This document shows positions 59,552 to 64,000 of a stretch of 64,000 bases of DNA, one piece after another; the stretch's first letter is position 1; the number at the start of each line of letters is the position of its first letter. This DNA comes from Candidatus Acidiferrales bacterium (GTDB taxonomy: Bacteria > Bacteroidota > Ignavibacteria > Kryptoniales > JAKASW01). The stretch is from NCBI GenBank assembly GCA_035515795.1, contig DATJAY010000039.1:78964-142963 (forward strand). Direction: 5' to 3'. The position numbers and the translations under genes were made by a program. The notes under the pieces were generated by a model. The model ran no database searches. It was not told where the DNA came from and worked only from the letters and a program-made list of their open reading frames with translations.

Positions 59552-59791
59552 TTACTCGAACTCTGCAAGCTTTCTCAGAAAGGCTGCCTCGTCAAGCTTA
59601 AACTCAAAAACCATCTTGTCGTTGATGAAGACCACCGGGACCTTTTCGCCGAATCTTTCAAATAAATCCGTATTTAGTTCGAGCGTAATTCTTTCAAGGA
59701 AAAATTTTTTCTCCTTCTTTAATTTTTCAAGAACCGACTCAGCATCTTCACATAGCTTACAGTTTTCCTTTTTGTACAAAAGTACCTTCAT
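59552..59791 (-). CDS. Glutaredoxin-like small thiol-redox protein
   Basis: The 79-residue protein is a compact thioredoxin fold of the DUF836/glutaredoxin-like group. The active site is CKLC (C11, C14) following MKVLLYKKEN, and VPVVFINDKMVFEFKLDE supplies the cis-proline region and the last strands. It would reduce or carry thiols in the cytoplasm; no partner is evident. ATG 59791 overlaps the lgt stop (TGATG); a GTG one codon earlier is in frame. It sits 10 bases upstream of rlmB. Confidence 0.85.
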   Translation of the reverse strand: MKVLLYKKENCKLCEDAESVLEKLKKEKKFFLERITLELNTDLFERFGEKVPVVFINDKMVFEFKLDEAAFLRKLAEFE

Positions 59792-60639
59792 CACTTCTTT
59801 ATTGCTCCGGATATGCGGGACAAATAAACAAATCCTCCCATTCCGATCAAAATCAACGGAATGGAGACCAGCTGCGCTTCACTTAAGCCGAAGAGAAGCC
59901 GCGGATTCAGTCTGATAAACTCTACGAGAAGCCTTTCGAGTCCCGCAAGAATGAGATAAAGCATGAAGATTTTACCGTCGGGTTTAATCGTCTTTCGAAT
60001 TTTCCACAGAAAAAGAAATATTATCGTACATGCGAAAAACTCGTAAATCGGAGTCGGATGAAGAAGAGTATGATCCGGCACAATTCCACCGGGAAACTTG
60101 GCGGCAATATTCGGGAAATCTCTAAACGCCTCTGACGGCGGCAGAATGCCTCTGGCATAATCCACCCCCCACGGAAGGTGAGTCGGCATGCCATAATCTC
60201 CGTCGCCTGACAAATGACATCCGATCCTCGCTACTCCATATCCGAGAATCAACGCCGGTCCGAAAGCGTCCGCTACCGACAGGAACTTGTAGTGTTTCCT
60301 TCTGATGTCCCACGAAATAATCAATGCCGCGAGAATAAAACCTCCATACCATGTCAGCCCGCCTGGAGAAAAAGTCATCCCGATAGGATCGGCTAAGAAA
60401 CTTCCCCAGTCTTCTATCAACGAAAGCAGCTTGGATCCGGCTATACCGAATATGACGGCGATAATCGTCAGCTCATTGGCAAAGTTCGGGCTGAGTCCCT
60501 TACGGGTAAATTCTTGCACGAGGACATAATTTGCTGCGAGAAAGCCGATTCCCATCATCAAGCCGAAACTATACACGTTAAAGGGACCGATCTTGAATAA
60601 GACCGGCGCCACCGTGTCGCTCAAAATCTTACTCAGCAT
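59791..60639 (-). CDS. lgt: Prolipoprotein diacylglyceryl transferase
   Basis: The 282-residue inner-membrane enzyme moves diacylglycerol from phosphatidylglycerol to the lipobox cysteine of prolipoproteins. Seven membrane segments are visible. The active-site region is GYGVARIGCHLSGDGDYGMPT, the family motif containing the conserved Arg and Gly-Asp. It starts at ATG 60639 and overlaps the glutaredoxin-like gene by one base. It will act on the many lipoproteins of this window, including those in the cassette cluster. Length and ends are normal. Confidence 0.95.
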   Translation of the reverse strand: MLSKILSDTVAPVLFKIGPFNVYSFGLMMGIGFLAANYVLVQEFTRKGLSPNFANELTIIAVIFGIAGSKLLSLIEDWGSFLADPIGMTFSPGGLTWYGGFILAALIISWDIRRKHYKFLSVADAFGPALILGYGVARIGCHLSGDGDYGMPTHLPWGVDYARGILPPSEAFRDFPNIAAKFPGGIVPDHTLLHPTPIYEFFACTIIFLFLWKIRKTIKPDGKIFMLYLILAGLERLLVEFIRLNPRLLFGLSEAQLVSIPLILIGMGGFVYLSRISGAIKK

Positions 60640-60648
60640 ATAAACTTT

Positions 60649-61080
60649 TCATCGAGATGACCACTCGCTCCGGTCGGTTGTTACATCGATGAATCTCCCT
60701 TCACGAGCCGTCCTGAGAATTTTTATTTTTTTGTGTATAGAAACTTTGAACTGATTGATCTGCTTGCTGCGCCGATCGACCAAAAGTGTATACACGCCCG
60801 GCTCGAGGTTCTCAATTTCGCATCTGCATATCGCGGGGCCTGCCGCTGGAAAGTCTTTGAGGGGAGTCCTTAGTCCGACGATTTTGAAAAATATCTTGTC
60901 GTCTTTTCGTTCGGTTTCCACCACCAGTTCATAGACAAAATTCTGAAATTCTTCCGACGTTCTGAAAAGAAAAACGGTGCCGGACCGCTTGGTCGTCGGA
61001 TCGCTAAAATTTTCTATGAGAAGCCTGTACTCGGGCTGGTGATTGTTACGGTTTGTCTGCGGAAGTCTTTTTTTTGTCAT
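60649..61080 (-). CDS. Conserved-looking hypothetical protein
   Basis: The 143-residue protein is not recognised. It has no signal or membrane segment. The sequence reads as a beta-rich small domain: YRLLIENFSDPTTKRSGTVF, FVYELVVETERKDDKIFFKI, CRCEIENLEPGVYTLLVDRR. It lies 9 bases upstream of lgt on the same strand and 91 bases after the PTS IIA gene, so it is probably in the same transcript. An immunoglobulin-like or ATP-grasp-like fold would be a guess only. Confidence 0.7.
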   Translation of the reverse strand: MTKKRLPQTNRNNHQPEYRLLIENFSDPTTKRSGTVFLFRTSEEFQNFVYELVVETERKDDKIFFKIVGLRTPLKDFPAAGPAICRCEIENLEPGVYTLLVDRRSKQINQFKVSIHKKIKILRTAREGRFIDVTTDRSEWSSR

Positions 61081-61171
61081 TCTCTTTTTGAGCGAATAAC
61101 GAAAAGTGAACGGTGAATAATGGAGGGAATAAGATTTTCACATTCAACATATCACTCTTCGCAGTCCACTG

Positions 61172-61642
61172 TTAAATATCGAAGTAGCTCATTTCTTCTT
61201 CTTTGAAAGACTGTACTATTTCGGCAGGGGTCTTTGCCGCTATCAACTTTTTTCTGAACTCATCTTTGTTCATCAACCGTGAAATTCTGCTCAGGAGTTT
61301 TATATGGGGGCCTACCATGTTGTCTCTTCCAATCAACAGAAATAACAACCTGACGGGTTCACCATCGAGCGATTGAAAGTCAACCGGCTCGCCGGTTACG
61401 GCAAAAGCCGCAACGATGTCCGTGACTGCGTCTGTTTTTCCGTGAGGAATTGCAAAACCCTTTCCAACCCCGGTCGACATGATTTTCTCGCGCTCAAAAA
61501 TTGCCTCGCGGACTTTTTCCAAATCCTTAATTTTCTTTGAGCTCCTGAGCAAGTCTATCAATGCGTTGAGCACGTCATCTTTCGATTTGCCAGGCAATTT
61601 TGTAGATACAAACTCATCTTGAAGTATATCGCTGATTTTCAT
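61172..61642 (-). CDS. ptsN: PTS fructose-type IIA domain protein (PtsN-like)
   Basis: The 156-residue protein is a EIIA-fructose/nitrogen domain. The phosphorylated histidine is H67 in GFAIPHGKTDAVTD, within the family motif, and the surrounding ISDILQDEFVSTKLPGKSKD and LFLLIGRDNMVGPHIKLLSR are as in PtsN. A stand-alone IIA of this type normally regulates other proteins, such as potassium transport or stress sigma factors, in answer to phosphate flow, not sugar uptake. No EIIB/EIIC, HPr or EI genes are nearby. It is read after the nucleotidyltransferase fusion gene on the same strand. Confidence 0.88.
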   Translation of the reverse strand: MKISDILQDEFVSTKLPGKSKDDVLNALIDLLRSSKKIKDLEKVREAIFEREKIMSTGVGKGFAIPHGKTDAVTDIVAAFAVTGEPVDFQSLDGEPVRLLFLLIGRDNMVGPHIKLLSRISRLMNKDEFRKKLIAAKTPAEIVQSFKEEEMSYFDI

Positions 61643-61674
61643 CTGTAAAATTTATTCCTTTCAATATTGATTGA

Positions 61675-61753
61675 GCGAACAATGAATAATTTACATGAGG
61701 GATGCCTTCGACAAAAAGCAAAAAGTCGCCGTCACTCGTTGTGCATTGTTCGC
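61675..61753. repeat. 10-bp inverted repeat between two minus-strand genes
   Basis: GCGAACAATG (61675-61684) and CATTGTTCGC (61744-61753) are exact inverses with 59 bases between, in the 113-base gap between the PTS IIA gene and the fusion gene. A similar GAGCGAATAA stretch occurs near 61090. It could be a weak attenuator or dispersed repeat debris. Confidence 0.35.
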
Positions 61754-61755
61754 CT

Positions 61756-64000
61756 TCAATTATTCGCTCGTTCGGATTTGCCGCCAGCCCAGTCAGAGAG
61801 CCATTCGACAATTTTCGACTCGAAACGGTCTACTGCAGACTGTGCCATCTCCTTGTTTTCCGACTCGGCGTTAATGTGAAATAAGGCTCGTTCCTTGTCG
61901 GGGAGCAAATGAACCCACGTGCCGTCGTCATAATGGACTTTGATTCCGTCGACAGTTTCACGTTTTTCATGTTTCGTGAATTCTATGAGCTTCCTCATTA
62001 TGGTTCCCTTTTCACTCCACGGGCAGTCGAGATTTTTTTTCACCATGTGAAGCCGCGGGACAACCTGTTCCAGTTCGGACAGTGTTATCCCTGTCTTTGC
62101 CGTCATCTCCAGAATTTTTGCAACGGAAAACATTGCGTCGCTTGCGAACAAGAATTGAGGAAAAATAAAGCCGCCTTTTGTGCCGCCGACAAAGTCATAG
62201 GTGCCTTCATAAGCGGCATTCATTAACGCCTGGTGGGTTGCCTTTGTTCTGGTTACGTTAAGCCCGTGTTCGGCAGCGACGAGATCGATTTCCCTCGAGG
62301 CGGAAAAGGGAACGGCGATTCGCTTCAGCTGAGGTTCGGCTAACGCAAATAGTTTAGTGACCAGGGAAAGAAGTCTATCTTCATCCACGAATTTGCCGAG
62401 TTCGTTAATCACGAAAATTTTTTCCGCTCCCGCATCGAACATGAATCCGAAATTGTAATTGAGCGACTTGACGATCCCGCTCAATTGGTTCAGATCATTT
62501 TCCAATTGCCTGGGAGTTTTTGTAAGCTGCTTAGGATCGAGATAGGCATTCAGTGCCACCACTCTTGTGCTCAGCGAGCCAACTATCATCGGGAATAGTG
62601 TCGAAGCGACTCCGTGCGAGTAGTCGATGACTATGTTGAACTTCTGGGATCTTATGGCATCAATATCCAGCGATCTGATGAAATCCTGGCGGTAACTTTC
62701 ATTTGTCCTTTCAGGAAAAAAAATGTCGCCGACCTCGTCGTGAGGTGCTCTCGCGAATTCCTCTCCGAAAAAAAGTCTTTCGACCGCGCGCACTTTGCTG
62801 GTCGACAAATCTCTCCCATCCGAATCAAGGAAAATTATGTCTGTCAGGTCAGGATCGAACGGGCTTTTCCTGACGTGGATGCCGCCAGCCGCCTTTCCGC
62901 TGCGAAGCTCGTGACGAACAATCGGTATCGGCGTACTCCTCAGATCGTAGATGTTTGTGCCGGCCGACATCAACCCGACAATCAGCGATCGATTGATCAT
63001 TCTGCTGATGGTGTGAGAGTCCCTGCTGCATACGACGTACTTCCCGCCGCCAAGAAGGGAACCGAATGCCGCACCGAGTTTCGCAGCAAACTCAGGATTC
63101 ATCTCGATGTTCGATGTGCCGGTCACGCGCGCGTCCGTAAAAATCGCAGATAACCACTTATCCTCCCAGATTAAACTCCGGGAGAGAGTCGCACCGGCGT
63201 CGACGACTTTCTTCGGCCAAAGTTTTACGTTGGGTTTTATGTTTGCTTTCTTCCCGATTATACAGTCGTCGCTTATGAAAACATTTTCTTCAATTTCAAC
63301 CTGTTCGCCGATGATGGTCCCGCTTGCTATTACGTCGCCCGCTATTTTGGATCGGGCACCGACCAATACATTATCCCAGAGAATACTGCGACTGATATTT
63401 GAATATGAATCGACCGTACAATTATTTCCGATGATGGTGTCCTCAAGCTCTACTTCTTCGCCGATGGTCACGTTGTCGCCGATAACCACTGTGCCGCGCA
63501 CGTTAAGGCTCTGCGGGAGCTGAAACTCTTCAGGTGCAATCACCCTCGCTCCGTTGAAGTCGAATCTTTTTCCGCCGCAGCTCACGTGGACCTTTTGCTC
63601 AAGGCAATCCAATTGGGCTTCGATGTATTCGTTGAGGTTTCCTATGTCCCTCCAATAACCTTCTGCGGCATATCCATATAGCGGCATCCTTTGTTTGAGC
63701 ATCGACGGAAAGAGTTCTTTGCTGAAATCATAGTCTTCATGGTATGGAACCATTTCCAATACTTCCGGTTCGATGACGTAAATTCCTGTGTTAACCGTGT
63801 CGCTGAATACCTCGCCCCAGGTTGGCTTCTCAAGAAATCTTACGATCTTTCCGCTCTCATCGGTAATCACAAGTCCGAACTGTAAGGGATCATTTACGCG
63901 AGTGAGAACAAGCGTCGCCTTGGACCTCTTTGACTCATGAAACTCTATTGCTCTCGTCAAATCAAAATCGGTCAGTACGTCGCCGCTTATGACCAGAACG
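61756..64000 (-). CDS. Sugar-1-phosphate nucleotidyltransferase fused to a phosphomannomutase-like domain (5' end cut by window)
   Basis: The visible part is about 748 residues and the frame is open to the window edge, so the start lies beyond 64000. It begins inside the nucleotidyltransferase domain (VISGDVLTDFDLTRAIEFHE, FLEKPTWGEVFSDTVNTGIY), runs through left-handed beta-helix repeats (VVIGDNVTIGEEVELEDTII) and ends in a phosphohexomutase domain from about residue 290 on. The phosphoserine loop there reads VVCSRDSHTISRM with the serine in place, but the metal loop that is usually DGDADR reads DAGAEK, so metal-binding aspartates are lost; this degeneration is also known in relatives. The protein probably makes GDP-mannose or a similar sugar nucleotide for surface glycans. 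Confidence 0.85.
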   Translation of the reverse strand, partial: VLVISGDVLTDFDLTRAIEFHESKRSKATLVLTRVNDPLQFGLVITDESGKIVRFLEKPTWGEVFSDTVNTGIYVIEPEVLEMVPYHEDYDFSKELFPSMLKQRMPLYGYAAEGYWRDIGNLNEYIEAQLDCLEQKVHVSCGGKRFDFNGARVIAPEEFQLPQSLNVRGTVVIGDNVTIGEEVELEDTIIGNNCTVDSYSNISRSILWDNVLVGARSKIAGDVIASGTIIGEQVEIEENVFISDDCIIGKKANIKPNVKLWPKKVVDAGATLSRSLIWEDKWLSAIFTDARVTGTSNIEMNPEFAAKLGAAFGSLLGGGKYVVCSRDSHTISRMINRSLIVGLMSAGTNIYDLRSTPIPIVRHELRSGKAAGGIHVRKSPFDPDLTDIIFLDSDGRDLSTSKVRAVERLFFGEEFARAPHDEVGDIFFPERTNESYRQDFIRSLDIDAIRSQKFNIVIDYSHGVASTLFPMIVGSLSTRVVALNAYLDPKQLTKTPRQLENDLNQLSGIVKSLNYNFGFMFDAGAEKIFVINELGKFVDEDRLLSLVTKLFALAEPQLKRIAVPFSASREIDLVAAEHGLNVTRTKATHQALMNAAYEGTYDFVGGTKGGFIFPQFLFASDAMFSVAKILEMTAKTGITLSELEQVVPRLHMVKKNLDCPWSEKGTIMRKLIEFTKHEKRETVDGIKVHYDDGTWVHLLPDKERALFHINAESENKEMAQSAVDRFESKIVEWLSDWAGGKSERANN

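Overview
The window looks like a chromosomal piece from a Bacteroidota-related bacterium of the Ignavibacteria/Chlorobi/Kryptoniota neighbourhood. The pointers are a C-terminal type IX secretion sorting domain (28.2-31.6 kb), a PorV/PorQ-type outer-membrane protein, heptosyltransferase-like and MsbA-like envelope genes, many TTG starts, and a pyruvoyl-dependent arginine decarboxylase. Lineage is inferred from gene families only; no rRNA or tRNA gene was found.

Layout. 0-25 kb is mostly housekeeping: the end of an ATP synthase operon (atpA, atpG), a lone methyltransferase, arginine decarboxylase, smpB-tyrS on the minus strand, then glyS, a DUF2461 protein, glycerate kinase and an RlmD-type methyltransferase on the plus strand. 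Two GT9 glycosyltransferases run on the minus strand, followed by a plus-strand run with PorV/PorQ, a PASTA protein, rpe, an AtuA pair, a metallophosphoesterase, a lipoprotein and a membrane-anchored GMC oxidoreductase. The GMC gene is followed, in its own reading frame, by sixteen 21-bp tandem repeats.

25-37 kb is the unusual part. It is a head-to-tail series of mostly orphan plus-strand genes separated by imperfect palindromes with AAC...GTT ends, and the genes start 39-59 bases after the GTT. One unit is present twice, and its homology ends exactly at the GTT sites on both sides. This is how an integron gene-cassette array looks, but no integron integrase is visible, so I read it as a cluster of attC sites lacking integrase (CALIN). 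Cargo is dominated by small lipoproteins and membrane proteins, with an HNH-like protein, a large type IX secreted protein, an NTF2-like protein and, at the end, a CPBP protease. A small inverted-repeat element (MITE-like) sits inside one cassette.

38-45 kb is a long minus-strand operon-like run (SDR and MDR oxidoreductases, thrC, lysC, argC, argB, two membrane proteins), i.e. aspartate-family and arginine biosynthesis. 45-56 kb runs on the plus strand: a tyrosine-recombinase homologue that has lost most catalytic residues, leuS, a GT2 glycosyltransferase, an MsbA-like ABC exporter, a GT39-like membrane glycosyltransferase, an amino-acid permease and a YyaL-type protein. 56.5-64 kb is a minus-strand run read from the right edge: a sugar-nucleotidyltransferase/phosphomannomutase fusion (cut by the window), a PTS IIA protein, a hypothetical gene, lgt, a glutaredoxin-like gene, rlmB, pdxJ, a trans-sulfuration enzyme and a DUF2007 protein.

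All coordinates, motifs and pairings were read by eye; family names rest on motif recognition and not on a database search.
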